Assembly: GCF_016908375.1 (NCBI RefSeq)
Contig: NZ_JAFBDS010000007.1
Location: 1-64,000, forward strand
From: Amphibacillus cookii
Lineage (GTDB): Bacteria; Bacillota; Bacilli; Bacillales; Amphibacillaceae
Direction of reading: 5' to 3'
DNA length: 64,000 nt
Position 1 is the stretch's first letter. Each line of letters begins with the position of its first letter. Shown piece after piece: positions 27,159 through 37,187 of the stretch. The translations under genes and the position numbers were made by a program. A model generated the notes under the pieces. That model was not told the DNA's origin and made no database searches. It saw nothing but the letters and a program-made list of their open reading frames with translations.

Positions 27159-27265
27159 ACGCCTTCTCTTGTCAGAAAATATAACACATTCGTTGTTTTA
27201 TATCCTAAATCATGTAAAATAACATTTGTATGTTTTCAGTGCTGAGAAGGGAAGGATGACCAAAG

Positions 27266-28201
27266 ATGCAGATAAAAAAAGTAGCGATTATTGGTCTAGG
27301 TGCACTTGGTATTATGTATGCGGAACATTTTTCGAAGTATATTCCAGCAGATGCATTACGTATTGTGGCCGATCGTGATCGAATTAAACGTTATCAAGAT
27401 GAAGGATTATATTGTAATGGTGAGCGCTGTGATTTTACATTTGTTACACCAGATCAACAGATGGAACCAGCTGATTTAGTATTAATCACCGTGAAATACA
27501 ATGGTCTTTTTCAAGCTTTAACAGCGATTGCCAATCAAGTAGGTCAAGATACGATTATTATGTCCGCTATCAATGGGATAAAGAGTGAGCAAGATATCAG
27601 TCGCATATACGGGAAAGACAACGTCCTTTATTGTGTAGCGCAAGGAATGGATGCTGTGAAAGAAGGAAATGCGTTAACATTTGCTAATAAAGGTGTGCTT
27701 TGTTTTGGTGAAGAAAGAATGGATCAGTTAACAGAAAAAGTCAAGTCGGTGGCTACCTTTTTTGATCAGGTGAATTTACCTTATGAGATTGATTTCAATA
27801 TGAAGAAACGGCAATGGGGAAAATTCATGCTCAATGTTGGTGTCAATCAAGTGGTAGCTGTTTATCAAACAAACTATGGTGGTATTCAAGTTGAGGGTGA
27901 AGCGCGTGATACGATGATTGCGGCTATGCGAGAAGTCATTGCCTTATCACAGTATACGGAAGCGCCATTAAATGAAGCTGATTTAAGTTATTGGTTAAAT
28001 AATTTAGCAAGCTTGCACCCAGAAGGTAAACCATCGATGCGGCAAGATGTTGAAGCAAAACGTTATGGGGAAGTGGATTTATTTAGCGGTATGGTTATTG
28101 AACTTGGTAAGCAATACCGAGTAAATACGCCAGTTAATAAAAGACTCTATCAACAAATTAAAGCGATTGAACGCCAATATAGTCAAGCTATAGAGATATA
28201 A
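27266..28201 (+). CDS. Ketopantoate reductase-like (PanE/ApbA) dehydrogenase
   Basis: A 311-residue two-domain NADPH enzyme. Residues 6-20 hold the Rossmann motif IIGLGALGIMYAEHF; 'LVLITVKYNG' and the 'MSAINGI' segment match the PanE cofactor domain; the C-terminal helical domain contains 'KKRQWGKFMLNVGVNQV' with the conserved Lys/Asn-type residues and 'PSMRQDVEAKRYGEVDLFSG'. PanE reduces 2-dehydropantoate for pantothenate/CoA synthesis, but many paralogues have other 2-oxo acid substrates. There is no pan gene next to it, so the symbol is withheld. Confidence 0.85.
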   Translation: MQIKKVAIIGLGALGIMYAEHFSKYIPADALRIVADRDRIKRYQDEGLYCNGERCDFTFVTPDQQMEPADLVLITVKYNGLFQALTAIANQVGQDTIIMSAINGIKSEQDISRIYGKDNVLYCVAQGMDAVKEGNALTFANKGVLCFGEERMDQLTEKVKSVATFFDQVNLPYEIDFNMKKRQWGKFMLNVGVNQVVAVYQTNYGGIQVEGEARDTMIAAMREVIALSQYTEAPLNEADLSYWLNNLASLHPEGKPSMRQDVEAKRYGEVDLFSGMVIELGKQYRVNTPVNKRLYQQIKAIERQYSQAIEI

Positions 28202-28212
28202 GACTTTCATTT

Positions 28213-28257
28213 AAGAAAACACCAGATTATGCTATGCCGTAATCTGGTGTTTTCTTA
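28213..28257. terminator. Strong terminator after the PanE-like gene
   Basis: AAGAAAACACCAGATTA and its exact complement flank an 11-base loop; a 17-bp stem ending in TTTTCTT. Confidence 0.9.
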
Positions 28258-28349
28258 TGAAAAAAATGTACGCACCTTTTACCCTCGTTTTATATCCTTT
28301 ATTAATCATGTAGTTTATCTATATAATTAGCAATTTATCAAAAGTCCAG

Positions 28350-28389
28350 TTAAAATAGAGATTGTAGCCTTTCACTATCTCTATTTTAA
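28350..28389. other. Hairpin in the 28.2-28.5 kb gap
   Basis: TTAAAATAGAGA (28350-28361) pairs with TCTCTATTTTAA (28378-28389). AT-rich and without a T tail; it may be an operator, a leader structure or a decayed repeat. Otherwise the gap holds only the cre-like site. Confidence 0.4.
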
Positions 28390-28457
28390 TGTTAATACTC
28401 ATAAAAATCCAATATTAACTTGTACGTATATATTTATTGATATATAATAATTAAATA

Positions 28458-28473
28458 AGTAAGCGCTTTACTT
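28458..28473. promoter_or_regulatory. cre-like site before the sugar kinase gene
   Basis: AGTAAGCGCTTTACTT is a near-palindrome around AAGCGCTT, the centre of CcpA sites, though the outer positions fit the consensus imperfectly. Its place 70-85 bases before the kinase start suits catabolite repression. Confidence 0.45.
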
Positions 28474-28541
28474 TAATGGCTTTTTTGAACGGTAAAGAGA
28501 TAAATAAAAAAGAATAGAAGTTTTGGATTGGAGGAGATCGT

Positions 28542-30140
28542 ATGGATAAGGTAAAAGCTGCTATTGAAGCAGGTAAAACAGTATTAGGAATTGAATTAGG
28601 ATCTACGCGTATCAAAGCGGTTCTTGTTGATCAAGAAAACCAACCGATTGCATCAGGGAGTCATGATTGGGAGAATAGTTACGTTGATCAAATTTGGACC
28701 TATAGTACTGAAGAAGTATGGGGCGGGCTCCAAGATAGTTATCAAAAGTTAGCTGCTGAAGTGAAAAGTAGATATGGGGTGGATTTAAAGCGGGTTGGTG
28801 CTCTTGGCTTTAGTGCGATGATGCATGGCTATATGGTATTTAATAAATCTGGAGAATTGTTAGTCCCCTTTCGAACGTGGCGAAATAATATAACTGAGCA
28901 AGCTGCTACGGCATTGACATCGTTATTTCAGTATAATATTCCGCAAAGATGGAGTATCGCCCACCTTTATCAAGCGATTTTAAATAACGAAGCACATGTG
29001 TCTGACATTGATTTTCAAACGACGCTGGCTGGCTATGTGCATTGGAAATTAACCGGTGAGAAAGTTTTAGGCATAGGAGAAGCGTCAGGGATGTTTCCGA
29101 TTGACCTTGCTACAAAGGATTTTAATGCGAGAATGATCAACCAGTTTAATCAACAAGTCCGTGATAAACAACTGAATTGGAAGCTTGAGGAGATCCTACC
29201 TGAGGTCCGATTTGCTGGTGAGGAAGCTGGGCGCTTAACAGAAGAAGGAGCGAAATTGCTTGATCCAACTGGTGAGCTTGAAGCAGGCATTCCGCTTTGT
29301 CCGCCAGAGGGTGATGCAGGCACGGGGATGGTTGCAACCAATAGTGTTGCGAAGCGGACAGGTAACGTTTCAGCAGGGACTTCTGTGTTTGCGATGGTGG
29401 TTTTGGAACAGGAATTGTCAAAAGTCTACCCTGAAATAGATCTAGTCACAACGCCAACCGGACATTTAGTTGCGATGGCACATGCAAATAATTGTACCTC
29501 TGATTTAAATGCTTGGGTACGTCTATTTGCCGAGTATTCAGAGGCAATCGGCGTAGAGGTTGACCTAAACAAACTATATGAAACCCTCTATCAAAAAGCT
29601 TTACAAGGTGATGTAGATGGCGGAGGTTTACTTGCTTATGGCTATTTATCAGGTGAACATATGACCCATTTTGAAGAAGGGCGTCCGCTATTTGTTCGTA
29701 CGGCAGATAGTCGATTTAACTTGGCTAACTTTATGCGCACCCACCTGTATGCTGCGTTAGGTGCTATGAAAATCGGGATGGATATTTTACTTAAACAAGA
29801 AACGGTTAAACTAGAAGAAATGCATGGACATGGGGGACTATTTAAAACCAAAGGTGTTGGTCAGCGCATGATGGCAGCCGCATTAAACACTCCAGTATCT
29901 GTAATGGAAACAGCCGGAGAAGGTGGAGCCTGGGGCATTGCTATTTTAGCCGCTTACCTGATCAATAAGCAGGAAAATGAAGGCTTAGATCAATTTTTAA
30001 CAAACAGAGTATTTGTTGAACAATCAGGTGACATTGTTAAACCAAACCCTGAAGATGTTAAAGGGTTTGAACAATTTATTGAACGCTATAAAACAGGTTT
30101 ACCGATTGAAAGAGCGGCGATTGATTATTTAGGTAATTAA
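28542..30140 (+). CDS. FGGY-family carbohydrate kinase
   Basis: A 532-residue sugar kinase of the xylulokinase/ribulokinase superfamily. The N-terminal phosphate-binding motif is [15 protein letters not shown] (about 15-30), and '[12 protein letters not shown]' parallels the substrate loop of ribulokinase-like proteins. In the C-terminal half '[14 protein letters not shown]' and '[22 protein letters not shown]' are the second ATP-binding half, with '[18 protein letters not shown]' at the adenosine site. It likely phosphorylates a pentose or related keto-sugar; the substrate is not decided by sequence. It stands alone, with a cre-like site upstream and its own terminator. Confidence 0.85.
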   Translation: MDKVKAAIEAGKTVLGIELGSTRIKAVLVDQENQPIASGSHDWENSYVDQIWTYSTEEVWGGLQDSYQKLAAEVKSRYGVDLKRVGALGFSAMMHGYMVFNKSGELLVPFRTWRNNITEQAATALTSLFQYNIPQRWSIAHLYQAILNNEAHVSDIDFQTTLAGYVHWKLTGEKVLGIGEASGMFPIDLATKDFNARMINQFNQQVRDKQLNWKLEEILPEVRFAGEEAGRLTEEGAKLLDPTGELEAGIPLCPPEGDAGTGMVATNSVAKRTGNVSAGTSVFAMVVLEQELSKVYPEIDLVTTPTGHLVAMAHANNCTSDLNAWVRLFAEYSEAIGVEVDLNKLYETLYQKALQGDVDGGGLLAYGYLSGEHMTHFEEGRPLFVRTADSRFNLANFMRTHLYAALGAMKIGMDILLKQETVKLEEMHGHGGLFKTKGVGQRMMAAALNTPVSVMETAGEGGAWGIAILAAYLINKQENEGLDQFLTNRVFVEQSGDIVKPNPEDVKGFEQFIERYKTGLPIERAAIDYLGN

Positions 30141-30147
30141 GTGCTAG

Positions 30148-30177
30148 AAAAAGCGACAGAAAATACTGTCGCTTTTT
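30148..30177. terminator. Terminator after the sugar kinase gene
   Basis: AAAAAGCGACAG (30148-30159) pairs with CTGTCGCTTTTT (30166-30177); usable in both directions. Confidence 0.92.
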
Positions 30178-30253
30178 AATTTTACTAACCATCTCTTATG
30201 ATGTAAAAATGATTTTTATTCCTTATGTGACCGCATTGAACGTAACCTTTTTA

Positions 30254-30931
30254 TCACTTAACCCAGTGAACGATGTCTTCAATCGATTTTCTGGTTTTAG
30301 GTAAAGGGTCTTGAACCCGGTATCCAAAAGCCACCATGACTGCAACACCTAAATGACCATCTTCCAGCAATCCTTCTTTATCTAATAAATCCGTCACTTT
30401 TTGATAATGGAAGCCTTCAATAGGACATGAATCAATACCCATTTGGGCAGCGGCAGTCATCATATTAGCTAAAGCAATATAGCACTGTTTACATGACCAA
30501 TCAAAGAAGGCACGATCACTCTCTGCCAAATTCATATCGACTTCTTGAAAGGCTTTATATTTTTGTTGCATTTGGTCGATTAATTCCACAGGGAAGTTCT
30601 TAACATTTGTATAATGATTTTTTACATAATCGCTGTCATATTTTACATCTTTGATATTTCGAGCAAGGATAATGACAAAATGGCTAGCGGAATCGAGTTG
30701 CCCTTGTGCACCTGGTGCCATCTGCTTTAACTTGTCTTTCAAATCACTATTATCAACGACGAGGAATTTCCATGGCTCTAGTCCAATTGAGCTAGGGGAA
30801 AGTCTCGCAGTTTCAAGGATAAAATCAAAATCATCAGCACTAATTTTCTTACTAGAGTCAAATTGTTTAGTCGCATGTCTAAACTGAAAAGCATCAAGAA
30901 TACTTGCTTTGGCATTTGTATCGTTATTCAT
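30254..30931 (-). CDS. Nitroreductase-family NAD(P)H oxidoreductase
   Basis: A 225-residue FMN enzyme of the NfsB-like family. The N-terminal 'FQFRHATKQFDSSKKIS' carries the FMN-phosphate Arg motif, 'RLSPSSIGLEPWKFLVV' is the second FMN segment, and 'MGIDSCPIEGFHYQKV' near residue 165 is the isoalloxazine contact. The C-terminal 'KTRKSIEDIVHWVK' is typical. It reduces nitro compounds, quinones or flavins with NAD(P)H. Divergent from the OYE gene, another flavin reductase, so they may share regulation; I see no clear operator between them. Confidence 0.9.
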   Translation of the reverse strand: MNNDTNAKASILDAFQFRHATKQFDSSKKISADDFDFILETARLSPSSIGLEPWKFLVVDNSDLKDKLKQMAPGAQGQLDSASHFVIILARNIKDVKYDSDYVKNHYTNVKNFPVELIDQMQQKYKAFQEVDMNLAESDRAFFDWSCKQCYIALANMMTAAAQMGIDSCPIEGFHYQKVTDLLDKEGLLEDGHLGVAVMVAFGYRVQDPLPKTRKSIEDIVHWVK

Positions 30932-31133
30932 ATATCGTACGCTCCCACCATAAAATGATAATCTAATATTTATAGTATCGCACGGTCCTCCCCTCCATTC
31001 AAGAAAAAAACAATAATAGATTAATTATCCACATTATATATAACAAGTATTTTAAATGGTTCAGTTAAATATTTTGAAATTAGCATCAAAATTAACTAAG
31101 ATAAGTATACAAATCTAAAGGAGGTTATTTGTA

Positions 31134-32261
31134 ATGAATGAAAAGTATAAATCATTGTTTGAACACTTTACATTTAAAAGTGGCGTCAATATAAAAAATC
31201 GCTTGTTTATGGCACCAATGACTAATTTTTCTTCGGATGATAAAGGAATGGTGACTGATGAAGAGCTTGCTTATTACAAAGTGCGATCTGGCGGTGTCGG
31301 TGCAGTGATAACAGCGGTAGCCTATGTAACGCCTGGAGGTAAAGGATTTATCAATGAAATTAGTGCTGCTTCTGATCAAATGATTCCAAGTTTAAAACAA
31401 TTAGCCAATACAATAAAAGGCGAGGGAGCTAAGGCTATTTTACAAATTTTCCATGCAGGGAGAATGGCACCACCTGACTTATTACCAGATAATCAACCTA
31501 CAAGTGCGAGTGCTGTTGCACCACTCCGTCCAGGTGCCGTTGTACCGCGTGAATTATCAGCACAAGAGATTGAATCAATTATTGAGGATTTCGCTGAAGC
31601 GACGCGCCGGGCAATTGAAGCTGGATTTGATGGGGTTGAAATACATGGTGCCAATACTTACTTAATACAACAATTTTTCTCTCCTCATTCAAATAGAAGA
31701 TCCGATCAGTGGGGCGGAACATTAGATAAGAGGATGAAGTTTCCAATCGCTGTCATAGACGCTGTTAAAAAATCTGTAGCTAAACATGCGAATAAGCCAT
31801 TTATTGTTGGTTATCGCCTTTCTCCAGAGGAAGCAGAGAACCCAGGTATAACAATGGAAGACACCTTAGTATTTGCGGATAAGCTCAGTCAACAAGGGCT
31901 TGATTATCTTCACATTTCGGTGCAGGACTTTTGGCAGGGGTCGATTCGGGACGATGATGATAAACAATCACGTATTTTGAAAATCCACGAGCGGATAGGA
32001 AATCGCATACCAATTATTGGTGTTGGTTCACTTTATTCAGCAGAGGATGTTAAATCAGCAAAAGCTACAGGTGTGCCATTAATTGCATTAGGGCGCGAAT
32101 TAATAGTTGATCCTAAGTGGGTTCAGAAGCTGGAAGAGGGAAATGAACATAAAATTGATACGACGTTAACCAAAAATGACCAAGAACGATTAGTTGTCCC
32201 AGATCAATTATGGCAAGCAATTATCAATAGACCAGGCTGGTTCCCGGTTGTCGAAAAATAA
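31134..32261 (+). CDS. Old yellow enzyme-like NADH:flavin oxidoreductase
   Basis: A 375-residue FMN TIM-barrel of the OYE family. Motifs: 'NRLFMAPMTNFSS' near the N-terminus, 'LQIFHAGRMA' (substrate/FMN Gln and His), 'EIHGANTYLIQQFFSPHSNRR' (about 170-190; cut here by listing only its core HGANTYLIQQFFSP), and the phosphate site 'IGVGSLYSAEDV' and 'ALGRELIVDPKW'. It reduces activated C=C bonds of enones or acts in redox defence. A strong AAAGGAGG precedes ATG 31134. Transcribed divergently from the nitroreductase. Confidence 0.9.
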   Translation: MNEKYKSLFEHFTFKSGVNIKNRLFMAPMTNFSSDDKGMVTDEELAYYKVRSGGVGAVITAVAYVTPGGKGFINEISAASDQMIPSLKQLANTIKGEGAKAILQIFHAGRMAPPDLLPDNQPTSASAVAPLRPGAVVPRELSAQEIESIIEDFAEATRRAIEAGFDGVEIHGANTYLIQQFFSPHSNRRSDQWGGTLDKRMKFPIAVIDAVKKSVAKHANKPFIVGYRLSPEEAENPGITMEDTLVFADKLSQQGLDYLHISVQDFWQGSIRDDDDKQSRILKIHERIGNRIPIIGVGSLYSAEDVKSAKATGVPLIALGRELIVDPKWVQKLEEGNEHKIDTTLTKNDQERLVVPDQLWQAIINRPGWFPVVEK

Positions 32262-32303
32262 AGATAGAGGTTGGGACAAAAGTAAAAGACATAAGATCAA
32301 ATG

Positions 32304-32338
32304 CGAATGATCCGTTTGTTTTGTGAATGGATCATTCG
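32304..32338 (+). terminator. Terminator after the OYE gene
   Basis: CGAATGATCC and GGATCATTCG form a 10-bp stem followed by TCTTTATTAT. Just before it (32268-32282) stands GAGGTTGGGACAAAAG, a short motif often seen after genes in Bacilli. Confidence 0.75.
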
Positions 32339-32378
32339 TCTTTATTATATTAAAACGAATGATACCAAATGGCAGAGG

Positions 32379-32530
32379 AAATATGCGACACTCTAGCGGG
32401 AATAGGATGAGCTGAAGATCCACTTGAGGCGTGAGCTTTGCGCCTCAAGTTAGCTGAATTCATCCCCGCGAAAAGCGAATTCCTTGCTTTTCGGAACGAC
32501 ATAACGTGCTAAACGTATGAGAAGGTCGTA
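32379..32530 (+). repeat. Second dispersed repeat family, copy A
   Basis: Core: GCGGGAATAGGATGAGCTGA, then AGATCC, a variable hairpin (CTTGAGGCG/CGCCTCAAG), TTAGCTGAATTCATCCCCGCG and AAGCAAGGAATTCGCTTTTC-like pairing. The same order appears inverted at 51289-51432. GCGGG...CCCGCG closes the structure. It resembles the GC-rich 'CTGCGGG...CCCGCGG' hairpins scattered in many Bacillaceae genomes. Confidence 0.75.
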
Positions 32531-32636
32531 TGCGGCACATCCATGCATAAGTAAATCCAATGATTAGCGAAAAATGACGCTCAACGCTCAACTGATAAGT
32601 GTGTTACTCTTATACTAACTAGTGAGGAGGTCTAAA

Positions 32637-33155
32637 ATGGAAATCTGGGATATCTATGATAAAGATAAAAGGTTAACCGGGGAAACGATAGAAAGAGGAG
32701 ATAGCCTCAAACAACAAGACTATCATCTTGTTGTTCATGTTTGTATTTTTAATACAAACAGTGAGATGCTGATTCAGCAAAGACAATCTTTTAAAAAAGG
32801 ATGGTCAAATCTTTGGGATATTACTGTAGGGGGAAGTGCGGTGTCAGGTGATACAAGCCAGATAGCTGCAGAAAGGGAAGTTTTAGAGGAAATAGGTTAC
32901 GTCATCAATCTCTCCAATTGTCGACCTTCTTTAACGATCCATGCAGATGATGCTTTTGATGATATTTATTTGTTAGAAGAAGATTTAGATATTAAACAAT
33001 TAAAACTTCAATATGAAGAAGTGCAAAATGTGAAGTGGGCAACAGAACAAGAGATTATAAGTTTGGTGAATGAAGGCAAATTTATTCCCTATCATAAGAG
33101 TTTTATTTCTTTACTATTTGAAATGAGAAAATATCGTGGTGTACATAAACGTTAA
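32637..33155 (+). CDS. NUDIX hydrolase
   Basis: A 172-residue protein. The NUDIX box is GGSAVSGD...REVLEEIGY (about residues 70-92) with Asp in place of the first conserved Glu but with the catalytic REVLEE intact. The N-terminus 'WDIYDKDKRLTGETIERGD' and 'LIQQRQSFKKGWSNLWDITVGG' are typical of the IPP-isomerase-like YfcD/NUDIX group. It likely hydrolyses a nucleoside diphosphate derivative. ATG 32637 has GTGAGGAGG 8 bases upstream; no operon partner. Confidence 0.9.
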   Translation: MEIWDIYDKDKRLTGETIERGDSLKQQDYHLVVHVCIFNTNSEMLIQQRQSFKKGWSNLWDITVGGSAVSGDTSQIAAEREVLEEIGYVINLSNCRPSLTIHADDAFDDIYLLEEDLDIKQLKLQYEEVQNVKWATEQEIISLVNEGKFIPYHKSFISLLFEMRKYRGVHKR

Positions 33156-33266
33156 TGATAAACGGATATAATGTCATGAGTCATCTGGTATAACAACTAC
33201 CGTGCAATTGATTAATTTCAATAATATGTTATTAAATGACTATAATATGTAGAAATGATTATTTAA

Positions 33267-33280
33267 AGAAAGCGCTAACG
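33267..33280. promoter_or_regulatory. cre-like site before pectate lyase PL1
   Basis: AGAAAGCGCTAACG fits the inner positions of the CcpA consensus TGNAANCGNTNNCA, missing only the two ends. A TATAAT at 33241-33246 lies just upstream, so CcpA could block elongation. Confidence 0.55.
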
Positions 33281-33379
33281 TGATATGATATCATTAGTTA
33301 AAGTAGAAAGGAGGGCAGTGTTTTTCGCATCTGTGTATCAGCGTTCAGTTTATAAAATTTTAAATAAGGACGTGATAAG

Positions 33380-34381
33380 ATGGTGAGAATAGGGTTAAAG
33401 AAGTTCGTGTTGATCTGTTTAATCGTTGCTTTTGCGTGTGGGCTTTCTTTCCAATCGGTTTCCGCCAGGACACCTGATTTTAGTATGAGAGGTTTTGCTA
33501 CGTTTAATGGTGGAACGACGGGTGGTGAAGGTGGAGATGTTGTGACTGTTCGAACGGGAAATGAATTAGTCCGAGCTCTAAAGAACAAAAACCCGAATAG
33601 ACCATTAAAAATCTATGTTGATGGAACGGTTACTCCGAATAACACATCAGAGAATAAAATTGATATTAAAGATGTGTCAAATGTTTCTGTTGTAGGAGTA
33701 GGTAGAAATGGTGTGTTAAGTGGAATAGGTATTAAAGTCTGGCGTGCAAATAACGTTATTATTCGCAACTTAACGATTCATGAAGTCAATATTGGTGATA
33801 AAGATGCGATTAGTATTGAAGGACCATCAAGCAATATTTGGGTTGATCACAATGAGCTTTATGCAAGTCTCAATGTTCATAAAGACTATTATGATGGTCT
33901 TTTTGATGTGAAACGTGATGCATACAATATCACTTTCTCTTGGAATTATGTCCATGACAGTTGGAAAGCGATGTTAATGGGCTCATCCGATAGTGATCAT
34001 GCAGCCCGGAATATTACCTTTCATCATAACCATTTCCAAAATCTAAATTCACGCGTGCCAAGCTTGCGCTTTGGAAAAGCACACATTTACAATAACTACT
34101 TTGAAGGTGTGATTGATACAGGTATTAACGCACGGATGGGCGCGGAAGTTCTTGTTGAAAACAATGTGTTTGAGAACTCAAATAATCCGTTAGGTTTCTG
34201 GTACAGTAATCAAACCGGTTACTGGAATGTATCAAACAACCAATATATCAATAGCACCGGTAGTCAACCGACATGGTCAACAACAAATTACACTGTACCT
34301 TATCAATATCATTTAACACCAGTACAAGATGTGAAAGCACTAGTCAGCCAATATGCTGGTGTGGGTGTGGTTCAACCTTAA
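33380..34381 (+). CDS. Secreted pectate lyase, polysaccharide lyase family 1
   Basis: A 333-residue secreted enzyme. Signal peptide: [18 protein letters not shown] with cleavage near SVSA-RT. The parallel beta-helix of PL1 follows: '[16 protein letters not shown]', '[12 protein letters not shown]', calcium-binding '[16 protein letters not shown]', '[24 protein letters not shown]', and the catalytic-Arg region '[18 protein letters not shown]'. It cleaves polygalacturonate by beta-elimination outside the cell. A cre-like site upstream suggests carbon control. The PL9 lyase at 44.1 kb is a possible partner. Confidence 0.93.
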   Translation: MVRIGLKKFVLICLIVAFACGLSFQSVSARTPDFSMRGFATFNGGTTGGEGGDVVTVRTGNELVRALKNKNPNRPLKIYVDGTVTPNNTSENKIDIKDVSNVSVVGVGRNGVLSGIGIKVWRANNVIIRNLTIHEVNIGDKDAISIEGPSSNIWVDHNELYASLNVHKDYYDGLFDVKRDAYNITFSWNYVHDSWKAMLMGSSDSDHAARNITFHHNHFQNLNSRVPSLRFGKAHIYNNYFEGVIDTGINARMGAEVLVENNVFENSNNPLGFWYSNQTGYWNVSNNQYINSTGSQPTWSTTNYTVPYQYHLTPVQDVKALVSQYAGVGVVQP

Positions 34382-34383
34382 CA

Positions 34384-34432
34384 TAATACTAAAGAAACCG
34401 AATGATGATTTCATTCGGTTTCTTTAGTATTA
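34384..34432. terminator. Long terminator after pectate lyase PL1
   Basis: A 22-bp perfect stem begins TAATACTAAAGAAACCG and closes on TGATT before the complementary strand; ends right after the stop codon. Confidence 0.9.
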
Positions 34433-34580
34433 AGTGAATAGGTGTTTTTCTTATCGTATCTGTTGCTTTAAAAGTTTGATATGTTACATGAGAATAACGC
34501 TTTTAAAACGAGGTGTGCTCAAACCAGTACCACTTGAGAATACTAGCAAGTACATCCGCCTAGAGGCGAGCAACTGCCTT

Positions 34581-34733
34581 TTATCATAGATAGCCGTCCG
34601 TCCCCCCTCAAAATAGAGCGTAGAGCAAATCGATTCAGGGGGGATAACGGACACTAATGTCCGGATTCACTCAACGAACCTGCAATCAGTGGAAGAAGTA
34701 CGAAAAATCAAACGGATTGAAGGTTCGTTTTAT
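34581..34733 (+). repeat. Dispersed structured repeat, copy 5 (full)
   Basis: TTATCATAGATAGCCGTCCG start, CTCAAAATAGAGCGTAGAGC core, GGGGGGATAACGGAC closing the first stem, GGACACTAATGTCC dyad, and GAAGGTTCGTTTTAT end. It lies between the converging PL1 and D-lactate dehydrogenase genes. Confidence 0.85.
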
Positions 34734-34743
34734 AAAAAAATCT

Positions 34744-35730
34744 TCACACGATGAGATATGGATTTTCTTTTCCTTTTAGTCCGAGTATTAAGCTTTCCAA
34801 TCCACTTCTCACCATTGCATCGGTTGCTTCTTCTGTAAAAAAGGCATAATGTTGGGTAAAGATAACATTTGGGAATTGTTTTAAATAAAAGAGTGGCCGT
34901 TTATTGATAATTCGTGTGCCAATGTCAAAATGCGAAATACCTGTTTCTTCTTCTAACGTGTCAAGACCTGCCCCTCCAATCCACTCACTTTCTAAACCAT
35001 CAATTAAATCTTCTGAGTTGACTAATCCGCCTCTTGATGTATTAATGAGTAGCACATTTTTTTTCATTTTCTTGATGGTTTCTTTATTGATGAGGTGATG
35101 ATTTTCTTCGGTCAATGGAATATGAAGTGAAATAATATCACTTTGTTTAAGTAAAGTATCCAAATCAACATACTCAGCATATGTTTCAACATCAGTTACT
35201 GCCGTCTTATTATAAGCAAGTATTTTGCAACCGAAGCCGCTTAAAATCTCGATGACCGATTGTCCAATTTTTCCTGTTCCAATTATTCCAACCGTCATAC
35301 TTCTTAATTCTTTTCCTTGTAAGCCATCTAAAGAAAAATCATTAACGAGTGCACGGCAGATCGACACTTTTATTTTGCGAATGAGCATCAGCATAATCAT
35401 AACGGTAAATTCAGCTACATTATAAGGCGGATAGTGGGCATTACTAACGCTAATACCTAGTGACTGAGCGCTCTCAATATCAATGTGATCATAGCCAATT
35501 GTGCGTGTTGATAAGTGTTCAATACCAAAGCTATGTAATGTGTTTAAGATTTCCGCATTAATTTCGCTGTGTGCTAAGACATTGACAGCATCGAATCCTT
35601 TAGCTAAGTTAACATTTTCCATCGTTAGCGGTTTATTAATCGTAGTTAGCTGCTCAAGATTATAAGACTGTTTAGCCTTTAAAAAACTCTCTTCTTCAAA
35701 AGGTAAGACATTGTAAGCAATAATTTTCAT
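34744..35730 (-). CDS. D-2-hydroxyacid dehydrogenase, D-lactate dehydrogenase/VanH-like
   Basis: A 328-residue NAD enzyme. The N-terminal catalytic half contains 'STRTIGYDHIDIESA'; the NAD motif is VGIIGTGKIGQSV (near residue 148), the catalytic Arg lies in 'LINTSRGGLVN', Glu in 'GLDTLEEETG', and His in 'FTQHYAFFTEEA' (VanH and D-LDH have TPHTAYYTE). It would reduce pyruvate or a similar 2-oxo acid to the D-hydroxy acid. ATG 35730 has a GGAGC site upstream; a longer in-frame start at 35811 is unlikely. No ligase gene is nearby, so a VanH role is not supported. The 35731-36139 gap shows nothing else. Confidence 0.88.
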   Translation of the reverse strand: MKIIAYNVLPFEEESFLKAKQSYNLEQLTTINKPLTMENVNLAKGFDAVNVLAHSEINAEILNTLHSFGIEHLSTRTIGYDHIDIESAQSLGISVSNAHYPPYNVAEFTVMIMLMLIRKIKVSICRALVNDFSLDGLQGKELRSMTVGIIGTGKIGQSVIEILSGFGCKILAYNKTAVTDVETYAEYVDLDTLLKQSDIISLHIPLTEENHHLINKETIKKMKKNVLLINTSRGGLVNSEDLIDGLESEWIGGAGLDTLEEETGISHFDIGTRIINKRPLFYLKQFPNVIFTQHYAFFTEEATDAMVRSGLESLILGLKGKENPYLIV

Positions 35731-36139
35731 TTCAATTTGCTCCTTTTTATTTAATAATATAACTGTAAAAGCCCAAACGTTAATATCTCTGTCATTCTTA
35801 ATGCCGTTCAAAGGTAATCATAAATACCTTAAACCCATTAATAAGAGCGTTAAGATTGAATAAATGTCAGCCATACGATATGAGGCAGGAGTAAAATGGC
35901 CACCAGTTATATTATACATAAAATTCCAGAGTTTTCTAGCGACTTTGGCAGATTATCTACCGTGTTATTTCCAATATCACTCTGATAAAGTGTATGTTTA
36001 ACTAATCTATTTTCTATTATCCTTCTATGACAAATGTTTAGAACTCTTTGTATAGCTGATGTTTTTTACACCAAGGGAGATGAGTGATATACTTACAGCA
36101 AAAAGCCTCGTTAACGCTTTTAAAAAAGAAGGAAAAGAT

Positions 36140-37042
36140 ATGAAATCTGTAAAGGTTTATCATTATGATGCTTTTAGCAAACAACCTAATAAAGGGAACC
36201 CTGCTGGAGTTGTCTTGGATGGAGATGCATTAACAGATGTTCAAATGCAAGAGCTTGCGTTTAAAGTGGGCTTTAATGAAACGGCCTTTGCTGTTAAATC
36301 AGAAGTGGCCGATTTAAGGTTACGCTTTTTCACGCCAGGGCATGAAATGAATTTATGTGGACATGCAACAATGGCAACAATTTATGCGTTAAAAACAAAA
36401 GGCTTATTAAGCGATAAAAAAGATTTAACCATTGAAACCAAGGCAGGAATTCTACCTGTAACGATTGATTCTACTCGTGAAAAAGGAATATCGATAACGA
36501 TGAACCAAGCACGACCAAAATTCAAACCATTCCATGGTTCAGTAAGAAATTTAGCTGATGCGCTAGGAATAGCAGAAAACGACATCAATAATGATTTACC
36601 TATTCTTTATGGGAGTACAGGTACTTGGACGTTATTAGTTCCAATTAAAAGCTTAAATGTTTTCGCTAAAATGAAACCGAACAATAAGGATTTCCCTTTG
36701 ATTTTGCAAGAAATGCCGAAGTCATCTGTTCATCCATTCTGCACTGAAACTTATCACCCTAATGCTGATATGCATGCGAGGCACTTCTCTTCGCCGTATT
36801 CGGGTACGATCGAAGACGCAGTAACAGGTACAGCCTCAGGTGTTATGGGCGCTTATTTTGCTAAATACATAAATAACACTACTCAAAACGCACTAAATCT
36901 TAGCGTTGAGCAAGGTCATGAAAGTGGAAAAGACGGTCGGGTTGGCGTGAAAATGACTAAGCATGGTGAATCTTATCGTGTAAAAATCACTGGGAGCGCC
37001 GTTTTTGTAAAAGATTTTGAAATAACTTTAGCAGATAGTTAA
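36140..37042 (+). CDS. PhzF-family isomerase-like protein
   Basis: A 300-residue PhzF/DapF-fold protein. The N-terminal half has '[22 protein letters not shown]' (its core [10 protein letters not shown]), the probable catalytic Glu in 'FNETAFAV', '[19 protein letters not shown]', and the second half '[23 protein letters not shown]'. Family members isomerise or act on unknown small molecules; phenazine synthesis is not implied. ATG 36140 follows AAGAAGGAAAAG; an earlier in-frame start at 36059 lacks a ribosome site and would add 27 residues absent from the family. Confidence 0.88.
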   Translation: MKSVKVYHYDAFSKQPNKGNPAGVVLDGDALTDVQMQELAFKVGFNETAFAVKSEVADLRLRFFTPGHEMNLCGHATMATIYALKTKGLLSDKKDLTIETKAGILPVTIDSTREKGISITMNQARPKFKPFHGSVRNLADALGIAENDINNDLPILYGSTGTWTLLVPIKSLNVFAKMKPNNKDFPLILQEMPKSSVHPFCTETYHPNADMHARHFSSPYSGTIEDAVTGTASGVMGAYFAKYINNTTQNALNLSVEQGHESGKDGRVGVKMTKHGESYRVKITGSAVFVKDFEITLADS

Positions 37043-37187
37043 TCTTAATTAGATTGTATAAAATAAGAAAAGTAGAATGTTTAGCTGATAAAAGTGCGAG
37101 ATTGATTTTTTAGAATAGGTTTTAACATTATCACTCCTAATATATGGAGGGGTGTTTTTGTTAATCTATAACGGAAAAGGTGATGTT

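Noticed and set aside
34744-35730. Vancomycin-resistance vanH
   Set aside because: The enzyme resembles VanH/D-LDH, but there is no vanA/vanX-type ligase or dipeptidase next to it; a metabolic D-hydroxyacid dehydrogenase is the simpler reading.
36140-37042. Phenazine biosynthesis gene
   Set aside because: PhzF-like proteins are widespread without phenazine operons, and no other phz gene is present.
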